A stretch of 64,000 nt of DNA from assembly GCF_900091455.1 (NCBI RefSeq), contig NZ_LT607412.1, positions 2,480,001 to 2,544,000 of the forward strand, written 5' to 3'. Every line of letters starts with the position of its first letter. The stretch's first letter is position 1. The position numbers and the translations under genes are program-made. Shown piece by piece: positions 50,296-58,916 of the stretch. The notes below the pieces were generated by a model. That model was not told where the DNA came from, ran no database searches, and worked only from the letters and a program-made list of their open reading frames with translations. Source of the stretch: Micromonospora coriariae (GTDB lineage: Bacteria; Actinomycetota; Actinomycetes; Mycobacteriales; Micromonosporaceae).

Positions 50296-50350
50296 GGGTT
50301 ATCCAGCGGCTTCGGCCACCGGGCGGGTCGCACCCCGCGAGCATGGGGGC

Positions 50351-50986
50351 ATGGACTCCGCGCTCGACCTGCTCCGACAGCTGGTCACCTCACCGTGGCT
50401 GTACCTGCTGATCTTCGGGCTCACGGCGGTCGACGCGTTCTTTCCGGCCGTACCCGGCGAGGCGGCCGTCATCACCGCCGCCGTGCTCTCCACCAGTGGA
50501 AATCCCAAGCTGGCTGCGGTGATCGTCGCCGCCGCGCTGGGCGCATGCGCCGGTGACCACGTCTCGTACGCCATCGGGCGCGGTGGCGGCGCCAGACGCC
50601 TCGCCGGGTTTCCCGATGGCAGCCGCCGACGAGCCAGCTCGGAGTGGGCCCGGCGCGCGCTGAACCGGCGCGGCGGGCTGATCCTCACCACCTCCCGGTA
50701 TCTGCCGGGCGGGCGGACCGCCGTCACCCTCACCATGGGCGCGGTGCGCTATCCCCGCCGGTCGTTCCTGCTGTACGACGCGATCGCGACGGTCACCTGG
50801 GCCCTGTACTGCGGGCTGCTCGGCTACTTCGGTGGGCTGGCCTTCGAACGGCACCCCGTCAAGGGCGTCCTCGCCGGGATCGGCCTGTCGGTGATCGTCA
50901 CGCTGGGGATCGAGGGCACCCGTTGGCTGCGCCACCGGGCGCGCGGCCGCGCCACCGCCACCACCGACCGGGCCGGACCGATCTGA
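50351..50986 (+). CDS. DedA/SNARE-associated family membrane protein (copy 1)
   Basis: 211 residues. DedA core: LVTSPWLYLLIFGLTAVDAF, FPAVPGEAAVITAAVLSTSG, GDHVSYAIGRGGGARRL, then SRYLPGGRTAVTLTMGAVRY (the conserved Arg-Tyr-x-P-G-G-R segment) and two final helices. DedA proteins are undecaprenyl-phosphate or phospholipid flippases needed for envelope homeostasis. It is the paralogue of 52953-53618; the two flank a two-component system. ATG 50351 has a GGGGGC SD. Confidence 0.9.
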   Translation: MDSALDLLRQLVTSPWLYLLIFGLTAVDAFFPAVPGEAAVITAAVLSTSGNPKLAAVIVAAALGACAGDHVSYAIGRGGGARRLAGFPDGSRRRASSEWARRALNRRGGLILTTSRYLPGGRTAVTLTMGAVRYPRRSFLLYDAIATVTWALYCGLLGYFGGLAFERHPVKGVLAGIGLSVIVTLGIEGTRWLRHRARGRATATTDRAGPI

Positions 50987-50992
50987 CACCCG

Positions 50993-51634
50993 TCACAGCA
51001 GCTCGGCGTCGTGCACCAGGATGGCCAGCTGCACCCGATTGCCCGCCTGAAGTTTTGCCAGCGCCCGGCTGACGTGTGCCTTGACGGTGGCCTCGCTCAT
51101 CGTCAGCCGCCGGGCGATCTCCGCGTTGCCGTGCCCGCGCGCCACCTCCCGGACGATCGCCAGCTCCCGCTCGGTCAGCGGGGCGAGCCGCTGCCGCGCC
51201 GCGTCCCGGCGGGCCGGACCACGCTCGGCGAACGAGCTGATCAGGCGCCGGGTCACCGTCGGGGCGAGCATCGCGTTCCCGGCGGCCACCGTACGAACGG
51301 CGGCGGCCAACTCGCGGGGCGGGGTGTCCTTGAGCAGGAAGCCGACCGCGCCGGCCCGCAGCGCTCGGTGCACGTACTCGTCGAGGTCGAAGGTGGTCAA
51401 CATGATCACCTTCGGGCCGGCGGCGACCACGTCGGGCGCGACGGTCAGCCCGTCGACGCCCGGCATCCGCACGTCGAGCAGCACCACGTCGGGGCGTAAC
51501 CGCTGGGCCTGCTCCAGCGCACCGGGGCCGTCCGCTGCCTCACCGACGACAGTGATGTCCTCCGCCGCCTCAAGGATCAGCCGCAGCCCGGCCCGGACCA
51601 GCTGCTCGTCGTCGACCACCACCACCCGGATCAC
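50993..51634 (-). CDS. LuxR-family two-component response regulator
   Basis: 213 residues. Receiver domain VVVVDDEQLVRAGLRLILEA with the phospho-acceptor Asp in PDVVLLDVRMPGVDGL, Thr in VIMLTTFDLDEYV and Lys in GAVGFLLKDTPPRELAAAVR. The C-terminal LuxR helix-turn-helix is LTERELAIVREVARGHGNAE and IARRLTMSEATVKAHVSRAL. It overlaps the kinase gene by 4 bp, so they form a coupled pair. Targets are unknown; the flanking dedA genes are candidates. Confidence 0.95.
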   Translation of the reverse strand: MIRVVVVDDEQLVRAGLRLILEAAEDITVVGEAADGPGALEQAQRLRPDVVLLDVRMPGVDGLTVAPDVVAAGPKVIMLTTFDLDEYVHRALRAGAVGFLLKDTPPRELAAAVRTVAAGNAMLAPTVTRRLISSFAERGPARRDAARQRLAPLTERELAIVREVARGHGNAEIARRLTMSEATVKAHVSRALAKLQAGNRVQLAILVHDAELL

Positions 51635-52803
51635 GCCGCACCCGCCAGCGGGATCAGGGCCCGGACCAGGAAGCCGTCGTCCACCGGAGTCGCCTCCAAC
51701 CGGCCGCCGAGCAACTCCAACCGCTCACGCAGCCCGAGCAGCCCCTGCCCTGCACCGGGCAGCGCCGACCCGCCCTCGGACGGGCCGTTGCGGACCAGCA
51801 CCTCCAGCCCGTCGGGCAGGTAGCGCAGGCAGACGGTCGTCTCGGCGTCGGCCGCGTGCTTGCGCACGTTGGTCAGCGCCTCGCGGACCACCCGGTACGC
51901 GGTACGCCCCAGCGTCGCCGGTAGTGCCGTCGGCACACCCTCGTCCTGCCGGGACACCCGCAGCCCGGCGGCACGGGACTCCCCGATCAACTCGTCCAAC
52001 GTGTCGAGCCCCCGTTCCGGCGTCACGGGCGGGCCGGCCTGGCGCAGCACGCCCAGCACCTCGCGCAGGTCGGTGAGCGCCTGCCGGCCGGTCGTCCGGA
52101 TCAGCGCGGCGGCCTCGACGGTCGCCGGGTCCTCGGCGGTCACCTCCAGCGCCCCGGCGTGCACCACCATCAACGAGACCCGGTGTGCCACCACGTCGTG
52201 CATCTCCCGGGCGATCCGGGTGCGCTCCTCGGCACGGACCCGGTCGGCGCGGGCCTCCTGCTCGCGTTCCAGCCGCTCGGCCCGGTCCCGCAGCGCGGCG
52301 AGCGTGTCCTGACGGGCCCGCACCCAGAGGCCGAAGACCAACGGAAGCCCCACCAGACAGGCGGCGAGCAGCAGCACGTTGCCGGTGGTGGCGGTGGTGA
52401 TCCGGCGTACGCCACCCACCGCCAACCCGACCAGCACCCCACCGGTCAGCACCAGGGCCGCCCCGGCGAGGTAGCCGGCGAGTTGGCGACCGCGCAACCG
52501 CAGACCCGCCTGGTACGAGGCCAGCACACCGGCGGCCGCCGCGGCGAGCACCAACCAGCCGACCGCCGCGGCCAGGAACAACGGCCAGCGGCGGGTCCGG
52601 ACCGTGCCGGCGGCCCACGCCGAGCCGAGCGCGATCAGCAGCACGACAGCGCCCGGCAACGGCGAGCGGACCCCGATGTCACCGGTCGCGCTGGCCCACA
52701 CGGCCGCGGCGACCAGGACGGCGAGCAGCGGCGGAGCGTACCGCTGGACGGCCCGCCGGAAGACGACGGCGCTAAAGGCCACCCAGCGAGCGTAGGGCTT
52801 CAC
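51631..52803 (-). CDS. Membrane sensor histidine kinase (HisKA_3 type)
   Basis: 390 residues. About five N-terminal membrane helices (PPLLAVLVAAAVWASATGDI, FLAAAVGWLVLAAAAAGVLA, VLLLAACLVGLPLVFGLWV) with almost no extracellular loop, suggesting a sensor of membrane state. Phospho-acceptor His in IAREMHDVVAHRVSLMVVHA; ATPase domain with REALTNVRKHA (N box) and GQGLLGLRERLELLGGRLEA (G box). Partner of the adjacent LuxR-type regulator, similar to LiaS/VraS-like envelope stress kinases. Confidence 0.94.
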   Translation of the reverse strand: MKPYARWVAFSAVVFRRAVQRYAPPLLAVLVAAAVWASATGDIGVRSPLPGAVVLLIALGSAWAAGTVRTRRWPLFLAAAVGWLVLAAAAAGVLASYQAGLRLRGRQLAGYLAGAALVLTGGVLVGLAVGGVRRITTATTGNVLLLAACLVGLPLVFGLWVRARQDTLAALRDRAERLEREQEARADRVRAEERTRIAREMHDVVAHRVSLMVVHAGALEVTAEDPATVEAAALIRTTGRQALTDLREVLGVLRQAGPPVTPERGLDTLDELIGESRAAGLRVSRQDEGVPTALPATLGRTAYRVVREALTNVRKHAADAETTVCLRYLPDGLEVLVRNGPSEGGSALPGAGQGLLGLRERLELLGGRLEATPVDDGFLVRALIPLAGAA

Positions 52804-52952
52804 GGACCGATCGGGCTGCCGTGCGCCGCCGGACCGGGGCGCGGTGGGGGAAGACCCCTACCCACCCTCGGGGACGGCCGCTACCTAAGTAGTGGCGCTC
52901 ACCTGACCACTGGCCGATGTCGGGAGCCACGGCCCCGACCAGCATCGGGATC

Positions 52953-53618
52953 ATGGATCTGCTCGACCTGCTGCACGACACGATGTCCTCGCCCTGGGTG
53001 TACCTGGCGATCTTCACGATCGCGGTGCTCGACGGCTTCTTCCCGGTGGTGCCGAGCGAGACGGCGGTGATCACCGCGGGGGTGTTCGCGGCCTCCGGAG
53101 CGCCGTACCTACCGGCGGTGATCCTGGTGGCCGCCGCCGGGGCGCTGGTCGGCGACCACATCTCGTACGCCATCGGGCGGGCTGGCGGCACCCGGCTGCT
53201 CGACCGACTGCCGCCCGACGGTCGACGCCGAGCCGCCATCGACCGGGCCCGTCGGGGGATCGCCACCCGGGGAGGTCTGATCCTCACCGTGGCCCGCTAC
53301 ATCCCGGGCGGCCGGACGGCGGTCACCCTCACCATGGGCGCGGTGCGCTATCCCCGGCGACGGTTCCTGGCCTTCGACGCGCTGGCCGCCAGCTCGTGGG
53401 GGCTCTACTCGGCGCTGGTCGGCTACGTCGGTGGGCTGGCCTTCGAGCAGGACCCGCTGCGTGGTCTCCTGCTCGGTCTGGGCCTCGCCCTGACGGTGAC
53501 TGTGGTCGTCGAGGTGGTCCGCTGGCTCCGCAACCGCCGCATTGCGGCGCGGGCCGACGAGCCGGGCAGCGACGCTGTCTCCGCCGGGGTCGTCAGTCGG
53601 CCGGCGGACGCCAGGTGA
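52953..53618 (+). CDS. DedA/SNARE-associated family membrane protein (copy 2)
   Basis: 221 residues. Same core as copy 1: MSSPWVYLAIFTIAVLDGFF, FPVVPSETAVITAGVFAASG, GDHISYAIGRAGGTRLLDRL, ARYIPGGRTAVTLTMGAVRY. ATG 52953 aligns with the start of copy 1 (MDSALDLL versus MDLLDLL). The last 26 bp overlap the convergent tetR gene. The two paralogues are clearly a duplication. Its start is about 150 bp from the divergent kinase gene. Confidence 0.9.
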   Translation: MDLLDLLHDTMSSPWVYLAIFTIAVLDGFFPVVPSETAVITAGVFAASGAPYLPAVILVAAAGALVGDHISYAIGRAGGTRLLDRLPPDGRRRAAIDRARRGIATRGGLILTVARYIPGGRTAVTLTMGAVRYPRRRFLAFDALAASSWGLYSALVGYVGGLAFEQDPLRGLLLGLGLALTVTVVVEVVRWLRNRRIAARADEPGSDAVSAGVVSRPADAR

Positions 53619-54231
53619 CGCCGTGCAGGAGTTGGCCGGCGCCGAGCCAGGCGACGTTCATCATCCGGGTGGCGGTCTTCTCCGGGTCGGCCTCCGGGTG
53701 GTCCGCCAGCCAGTCGGCCAGCGACTCCGTCGCGCCCACCAGGGCGTACGCGACCACCTCCAGGTCGGTGCCCGCCACCTCGCGGCCCTCCGCCCGCAAC
53801 GCGTGGTCCAGCATCCCGGCGACCACCTCGACCAGCCGGGCCCGCATGGTGGCCAGCTCGCCGGCGAACGGCTGCTCGCCCCGGGCCTGCCGGTAGAGCA
53901 CGGCCCAGCCGTCGCGGTACGCGCCGACGAAGCCGAAGAACGCCCGCAACCCTCGCCAGAGCCGCTCGTCGGCCGGCAGGTCGGGGGCGGCGGCGCCGGC
54001 GATGGCCTGCATCATCCGGGTGCCCTCCCGGTGCAGGCAGGCGACGAACAACTCCTCCTTCGTGCCCAGGTACGCGTAGACCATCGGCTTGGAGATGCCG
54101 GCGTCCTCCGCGATCTCGTCCATGCTGGCGGCGTGGAAGCCACGCCGGGAGAAGACCTTGACGGCCGCGTCGAGCATCTGCTGCTCACGGACGGCCCGTG
54201 GCAGGCGCTTGAACGCGGGAGCGGTGGACAC
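53593..54231 (-). CDS. TetR-family regulator of fatty-acid genes (predicted)
   Basis: 212 residues. N-terminal TetR helix-turn-helix: REQQMLDAAVKVFSRRGFHA and MDEIAEDAGISKPMVYAYLG. The C-terminal ligand domain (LFVACLHREGTRMMQAIAGA, then WRGLRAFFGFVGAYRDGWAV) resembles regulators of fatty-acid and steroid metabolism. It is divergent from the SCP2/acyl-CoA dehydrogenase operon, and the shared region holds CCTACT-CGTG-CGTAGG, also seen upstream of thiolase and fabG. It is the likely repressor of all three units, with a CoA thioester as inducer. Confidence 0.92.
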   Translation of the reverse strand: MSTAPAFKRLPRAVREQQMLDAAVKVFSRRGFHAASMDEIAEDAGISKPMVYAYLGTKEELFVACLHREGTRMMQAIAGAAAPDLPADERLWRGLRAFFGFVGAYRDGWAVLYRQARGEQPFAGELATMRARLVEVVAGMLDHALRAEGREVAGTDLEVVAYALVGATESLADWLADHPEADPEKTATRMMNVAWLGAGQLLHGVTWRPPAD

Positions 54232-54243
54232 CTTGCGAGCATA

Positions 54244-54259
54244 CCTACTCGTGCGTAGG
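54244..54259. promoter_or_regulatory. Predicted TetR operator, divergent tetR / SCP2 region
   Basis: CCTACTCGTGCGTAGG: the same arms as the copies at 41261 and 43859, with one mismatch, 12 bp upstream of tetR. A further GAGTAG half is at 54269-54274. Confidence 0.65.
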
Positions 54260-54299
54260 GTTACGCGCGAGTAGCCAAATCTTCCGGAAGGCGCACCTC

Positions 54300-54752
54300 A
54301 TGACTGACTTCGACCCGGCCACCTTCGCCAACGTCGGGCCCAAGGAGTTCGCCCAGCTGGTCAAGTCCACTCCGGACGACAAGATCGCCCAGGTGATGTC
54401 CGGTGATCTGCGCGGCAAGGTCCTGGGCGAGGTGTTCGGCCGGATGCCGTCGCTGTTCCGCGCGGACCGGGCCGGCTCCACCAACGCGGTCATCCACTGG
54501 GTCGTCACCGGTCGCCCGGACGGCGGCAGCGACACCTACGAGGTGGTCATCGCCGACGGCAAGTGCGACGTGAACGAAACCCCGCAGCACGACCCGAAGC
54601 TGAGCCTGACCATGGGCCCGGTGGAGTTCCTGAAGATCGTCTCCGGTGGCGCCAACCCGGTGATGATGTTCATGACCGGCATGCTGAAGGCGAAGGGCGA
54701 CCTGGGCCTCGCCGCCAACATCGCCAACCTGTTCGACATCCCCAAGGCCTGA
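54300..54752 (+). CDS. SCP2 sterol-binding domain protein
   Basis: 150 residues. The SCP2 fold is seen in FANVGPKEFAQLVKSTPDDK, VIHWVVTGRPDGGSDTYEVV, DGKCDVNETPQHDPKLSLTM and VEFLKIVSGGANPVMMFMTG, where the last helix covers the lipid tunnel. It binds fatty acyl-CoA or sterols. It is followed after 1 bp by the acyl-CoA dehydrogenase and is first in that operon, with the TetR operator in its promoter. Confidence 0.92.
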   Translation: MTDFDPATFANVGPKEFAQLVKSTPDDKIAQVMSGDLRGKVLGEVFGRMPSLFRADRAGSTNAVIHWVVTGRPDGGSDTYEVVIADGKCDVNETPQHDPKLSLTMGPVEFLKIVSGGANPVMMFMTGMLKAKGDLGLAANIANLFDIPKA

Positions 54753-54753
54753 C

Positions 54754-55968
54754 ATGGCTGAGTTCTCGCTCGACCTGAACGAGGAACAGCGGGACCTGCG
54801 CGACTGGGTGCACGGCTTCGCCGCCGAGGTCGTGCGCCCGGCCGCCGCCGAGTGGGACGAGCGCGAGGACACCCCGTGGCCGGTGATCCAGGAAGCCGCC
54901 AAGGTCGGCCTCTACGGCTTCGAGTTCCTCGCCACCTGCTGGGCCGACCCGACGGGGCTCTCCCTGCCCATCGCCAGCGAGGAACTCTTCTGGGGTGACG
55001 CCGGCATCGGGCTGAGCATCTTCGGCACCTCGCTCGCCGTCGCCGCCATCTACGGCGCGGGCACCCCCGAGCAGATGGTCGAGTGGGTGCCGCAGTGCTT
55101 CGGCGACGTCGACTCGCCGACCGTCGCCGCGTTCTGCACAAGCGAACCGGAGGCCGGCTCCGACGTCGGCGCGATGCGCACCCGGGCGGTCTACGACGAG
55201 GCCACCGACGAGTGGGTGCTGACCGGGCAGAAGGCGTACGCCACCAACGGCGGGATCGCCGGGGTGCACGTGGTCACCGCCTCGGTCGACCCCACGCTCG
55301 GCTCCCGGGGCCAGGCGGCGTTCGTCGTACCGCCGGGCACCCCCGGCCTGGCCGCCACCCGCAAGCTGCGCAAGCTGGGCCTGCGCGCGTCGCACACCGC
55401 CGACGTCTTCCTCGACGGGGTACGCGTGCCCGGGCGCTGCCTGCTCGGCGGCCGGGACGCCCTGCTGGAACGCCTGGACCGGGCCCGCTCCGGGCAGCGG
55501 GCCAGCGGGCAGGCCGCGATGCGTACCTTCGAGCTGTCCCGGCCCACAGTCGGCGCCCAGGCGCTCGGCGTGGCCCGGGCCGCCTACGAGTACGCCCTGG
55601 ACTACGCGAAGGATCGGGTCCAGTTCGGACGACCGATCATCGAGAACCAGGCGGTCGCGTTCGCGCTGGCCGACATGCGGATGGAGATCGACGCGGCGCG
55701 GCTGCTGGTCTGGCGGGCCTCCTGGATGGGCCGCAACAACCGCCCGTTCACCGCCGGCGAGGGATCGATGTCCAAGCTCAAGGCCGGCGAGGTCGCGGTG
55801 TCGGTCACCGAGAAGGCGGTGCAGTTGCTCGGCGGGGCCGGCTTCCTGCGCGACCACCCGGTGGAGCGCTGGTACCGGGACGCGAAGATCTACACCATCT
55901 TCGAGGGCACCTCCGAGATCCAGCGGTTGGTGATCTCCCGGGCGATCTCCGGAATGCAGATCCGCTGA
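54754..55968 (+). CDS. Acyl-CoA dehydrogenase
   Basis: 404 residues. N-terminal helical domain FSLDLNEEQRDLRDWVHGFA, the FAD/substrate segment VAAFCTSEPEAGSDVGAMRT and VLTGQKAYATNGG, C-terminal helices with EYALDYAKDRVQFGRPIIEN and the closing YRDAKIYTIFEGTSEIQRLV. It introduces the 2,3 double bond in acyl-CoA using an electron-transfer flavoprotein. It is shorter than FadE5 (about 600 residues), so a medium-chain type is likely. It lies between SCP2 and an acyl-CoA ligase. Confidence 0.94.
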   Translation: MAEFSLDLNEEQRDLRDWVHGFAAEVVRPAAAEWDEREDTPWPVIQEAAKVGLYGFEFLATCWADPTGLSLPIASEELFWGDAGIGLSIFGTSLAVAAIYGAGTPEQMVEWVPQCFGDVDSPTVAAFCTSEPEAGSDVGAMRTRAVYDEATDEWVLTGQKAYATNGGIAGVHVVTASVDPTLGSRGQAAFVVPPGTPGLAATRKLRKLGLRASHTADVFLDGVRVPGRCLLGGRDALLERLDRARSGQRASGQAAMRTFELSRPTVGAQALGVARAAYEYALDYAKDRVQFGRPIIENQAVAFALADMRMEIDAARLLVWRASWMGRNNRPFTAGEGSMSKLKAGEVAVSVTEKAVQLLGGAGFLRDHPVERWYRDAKIYTIFEGTSEIQRLVISRAISGMQIR

Positions 55969-56024
55969 TCACAGCGGTTGGGCAGCTCGGCGGATCCGGT
56001 GCATGATCGACGGCAGAGCCCGAC

Positions 56025-56048
56025 GATGGGCCCCTCCGGGGGCCCATC
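56025..56048 (+). terminator. Hairpin between acyl-CoA dehydrogenase and ligase genes
   Basis: GATGGGCCCC (56025-56034) pairs perfectly with GGGGCCCATC (56039-56048), TCCG loop. It may attenuate rather than end transcription, as the ligase gene follows in the same direction after 27 bp. Confidence 0.55.
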
Positions 56049-56075
56049 CGTGCACCCCGAAGGAGGCCCAAGGGC

Positions 56076-57638
56076 ATGGACCTGCCGTTCGTCGTCGCCA
56101 CGCTGACCCGACGCGGCCTGCTCACCCCCGGCCGACCCATCCGCGTCGCCTCGCAGCTCAACGCCCTACGCACCTGGGGCTGGAGCCTCGCCGGTGAGCT
56201 GCGCCAAGCCGCCGCCCGGGACCCCGGCCGGCCGGCGGTGCTCGACGAGCACGGCACCCAGCTGACCTACCAGGAGCTGCTCGACCGGGCCGAGCGGCTG
56301 GCCCGCGCGCTGCGCGCCGCGCTCGGCGTACAGGCCGGCGACCGGATCGGGGTGCTCTGCCGCAACCACCACGGCCTGATCGAGACGATCGTGGCCGCCA
56401 CCCTGCTCGGCGTGGACTCGGTCCTGGTCAACACCGGCCTGTCCGCCGCGCAACTGGCCACCGTCGCCGAGGAGCAACGACTACGGGTGCTGGTGCACGA
56501 CGACGAGTTCGCCGAGCTGGTCCTCGGGCTCCCGGCCGAACTGCACCGGGTAGACGAGCGCGCCCATGCGGAGCTGATCGCCGGGGCGCTGCCGGGCGAC
56601 CTGCGCCCACCGGAGCGCGACGGCCGGATCATCGTGCTGACCTCCGGCACCACCGGCTCCCCGAAGGGCGCCCGCCGGCCCACCCCGAACGGCTTCGGCC
56701 CACTGGTGTCCATCATCGACCGGATCCCGCTGCACACCCGGGACACGGTGATGATCGCCGCACCGATCTTCCACACCTGGGGCTTCGCGGCGCTCCAGGT
56801 GTCCTTCGCGCTGCGGGCCACCATCGTGCTGCAACGCCGCTTCGACCCGGCCGCCACGCTGGCGGCGCTCGCCGCGCACGGGTGTGACGCCCTCTTCGCC
56901 GTACCGGTGATGCTGCAGCGACTGCTGGAGGTGCCGCCGCCGGACCCGCGGCCCGCGCTGAAGGTGGTCGCGGTCAGCGGCTCGGCGCTGCCCGGTGGGC
57001 TCGCCCCGGCGTTCATGGACGCCTACGGCGACGTGCTCTACAACCTGTACGGCTCGACCGAGGTCTCCTGGGCCTCCATCGCCGGGCCGGCCCACCTGCG
57101 GCACGCACCCACCACCGCCGGTCGGCCGCCGCACGGCACCCGGCTGGAGATCCTCGACGACAACGGCGAGCCGGTTCCCGGTGGCCGGGTCGGCCGGATC
57201 TTCGTCGGCAACGAGATGCTGTTCGAGGGCTACACGTCAGGAGCGACGCGGGAGACCCATGACGGCCTGCTCGACACGGGCGACCTCGGCCGGGTCAACG
57301 CCGATGGCCTGCTCTTCGTCGACGGACGCGCCGACGACATGATCGTCTCCGGCGGTGAGAACGTCTTCCCGTCCGAAGTGGAGGACCTGCTCGCCCGGCT
57401 GCCGCAGGTCCGTGAGGCCGCGGTGATCGGGGTGCCCGACCCGGAGTACGGCCAGCGCCTCGCCGCGTTCCTCGCCCTGCACCCCGACGAGACACTCGAT
57501 CCGGAGGCGGTCCGCGAGTACGTGCGGCACTACCTGGCCCGCTTCTCCGTACCCCGTGACGTGATCTTCGTGAAGTACCTGCCCCGCAACGCCACCGGCA
57601 AGGTGGTCAGCCGCGAGCTGCGCCGCTACTACGGCTGA
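56076..57638 (+). CDS. Acyl-CoA synthetase (AMP-forming, FadD-like)
   Basis: 520 residues. ATP/AMP signature IIVLTSGTTGSPKGARRPTP, then PIFHTWGFAALQVSFAL, YGSTEVSWASIAGPAHLRHA, DTGDLGRVNADGLLFVDGRA, DDMIVSGGENVFPSEVEDLL and the C-terminal catalytic Lys in LPRNATGKVVSRELR. Activates a fatty or aryl acid to its CoA ester. GAAGGAGG (56059-56066) precedes the ATG. Completes an activation-dehydrogenation-transport set with the two upstream genes. Confidence 0.94.
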   Translation: MDLPFVVATLTRRGLLTPGRPIRVASQLNALRTWGWSLAGELRQAAARDPGRPAVLDEHGTQLTYQELLDRAERLARALRAALGVQAGDRIGVLCRNHHGLIETIVAATLLGVDSVLVNTGLSAAQLATVAEEQRLRVLVHDDEFAELVLGLPAELHRVDERAHAELIAGALPGDLRPPERDGRIIVLTSGTTGSPKGARRPTPNGFGPLVSIIDRIPLHTRDTVMIAAPIFHTWGFAALQVSFALRATIVLQRRFDPAATLAALAAHGCDALFAVPVMLQRLLEVPPPDPRPALKVVAVSGSALPGGLAPAFMDAYGDVLYNLYGSTEVSWASIAGPAHLRHAPTTAGRPPHGTRLEILDDNGEPVPGGRVGRIFVGNEMLFEGYTSGATRETHDGLLDTGDLGRVNADGLLFVDGRADDMIVSGGENVFPSEVEDLLARLPQVREAAVIGVPDPEYGQRLAAFLALHPDETLDPEAVREYVRHYLARFSVPRDVIFVKYLPRNATGKVVSRELRRYYG

Positions 57639-57683
57639 TCCAACCGACGTGACGTCCCGGCACGCCCACCGACCTGGTGATGT

Positions 57684-57711
57684 TTGTCACTTCAACTAGA
57701 TCAAGTATCGG
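57684..57711 (+). promoter_or_regulatory. Predicted promoter of the acyltransferase gene
   Basis: TTGTCA (57684-57689), 16-bp spacer, TATCGG (57706-57711); the GTG start follows 20 bp later without SD. Confidence 0.4.
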
Positions 57712-57731
57712 CGACCCGGCAGCCTTGCCGC

Positions 57732-58802
57732 GTGACAACCCTGGTGCGGCCCCAGAGCAGTGACCTCGCGGTCGCGCCGGCCACCCGCGACCCGTACATC
57801 GACAACGTCAAAGGGCTGCTGATCCTCCTGGTCGTGCTCGGCCACACAGTGGGTCAGACGGTCGGCTCCTCGCCGGGCGGCAGAACGATCTACACGTTGG
57901 TCTACCTGTGCCACATGCCGGCCTTCGCCATGCTGTCCGGGATGCTCTCGGCAACCGAGCTCACCGGCCGCCGGGCGGCGTCGCTGGTCCGTGACCTGGT
58001 CGCGCCGTACGTGGTGTTCCAACTGCTCTACATGGGCTTCTACACGGCCATGGACAAGCCCATGGACTGGACGGTCAACCAGTTCCTGACCCCGGTCTAC
58101 CACCTGTGGTTCCTGCCCGCCCTGCTCATCTGGCGGATGCTCACTCCGCTCTTCGCCCAGCTTCGCGGAGTCGTCCTGATCGCGATCGGGATCTCCCTTC
58201 TCGCCGGAGCAACCACGGTCCTCAGCCACCCCCTGGCGTTGAACCGGGTGGCCGGCATGCTGCCCTTCTTCGTCCTCGGCGTCTGGCTCGGACGCGGCAG
58301 GCTGGCCTACCGCCCGTCTCCTCGGGTGCGGCTCGCCGCGGTCGCCGTACTCGTCGCTGCCGTGCCGATCGCCTACCTGGTCGGTTCGCGCCTGCCGAAC
58401 CTCTGGCTGTACTGGAACAGCACCTACCAGCGCATCGGGGTGGACCTGACCGACGGCGTCCTGATCCGGCTCGGACTGATGGCCGTCGCGTCCGCGATGA
58501 CCTGGGCGATCATGATGCTGGCTCCGCGCCGCCAGACGTTTCTCACGAGCTGGGGCGCCAACTCCATGTACCCGTACCTGCTGCACGGGTTCGCCGTGCT
58601 GGCCTTCGCCTGGTCCACCCTCGACAGTCGGGTCGACAGCATCCCGGCCCTGCTGGCGCTCGTCGCCGTGGTGGTGGCGGTGGTCTGGGTCACCGCAAGC
58701 CGGCCGGTGGTGTGGGCACTGCGTCCGCTGGTCAGCCCGCCGGTCGGCTGGCTGCTCAGGAAGAGCCCCTCGGGGCAGCCCCCGGCGGGGGTACGCGCCT
58801 AG
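57732..58802 (+). CDS. Acyltransferase family 3 membrane protein
   Basis: 356 residues from a GTG (MTTLVRPQSSDLAV). About ten membrane helices. RDPYIDNVKGLLILLVVLGH is the family's start with the catalytic His; YLCHMPAFAMLSGMLSATEL and HLWFLPALLIWRMLTPLFAQ follow; later WGANSMYPYLLHGFAVLAFA. Matches the OafA/fucose 4-O-acetylase-like group that O-acylates extracellular sugars. Acceptor unknown. Not clearly in an operon. The C-terminal 20 residues are disordered. Confidence 0.9.
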   Translation: MTTLVRPQSSDLAVAPATRDPYIDNVKGLLILLVVLGHTVGQTVGSSPGGRTIYTLVYLCHMPAFAMLSGMLSATELTGRRAASLVRDLVAPYVVFQLLYMGFYTAMDKPMDWTVNQFLTPVYHLWFLPALLIWRMLTPLFAQLRGVVLIAIGISLLAGATTVLSHPLALNRVAGMLPFFVLGVWLGRGRLAYRPSPRVRLAAVAVLVAAVPIAYLVGSRLPNLWLYWNSTYQRIGVDLTDGVLIRLGLMAVASAMTWAIMMLAPRRQTFLTSWGANSMYPYLLHGFAVLAFAWSTLDSRVDSIPALLALVAVVVAVVWVTASRPVVWALRPLVSPPVGWLLRKSPSGQPPAGVRA

Positions 58803-58916
58803 AACCTGGCCGGCGAACCTCGCCGGTCCGGTCGTACGGTGGTCGGGTCAACGCCACTGGGTGCCACGGTCACCCCAGGTGGCCCCGCGGGTGGCGACTG
58901 CGCCGGGGGTTACCGG

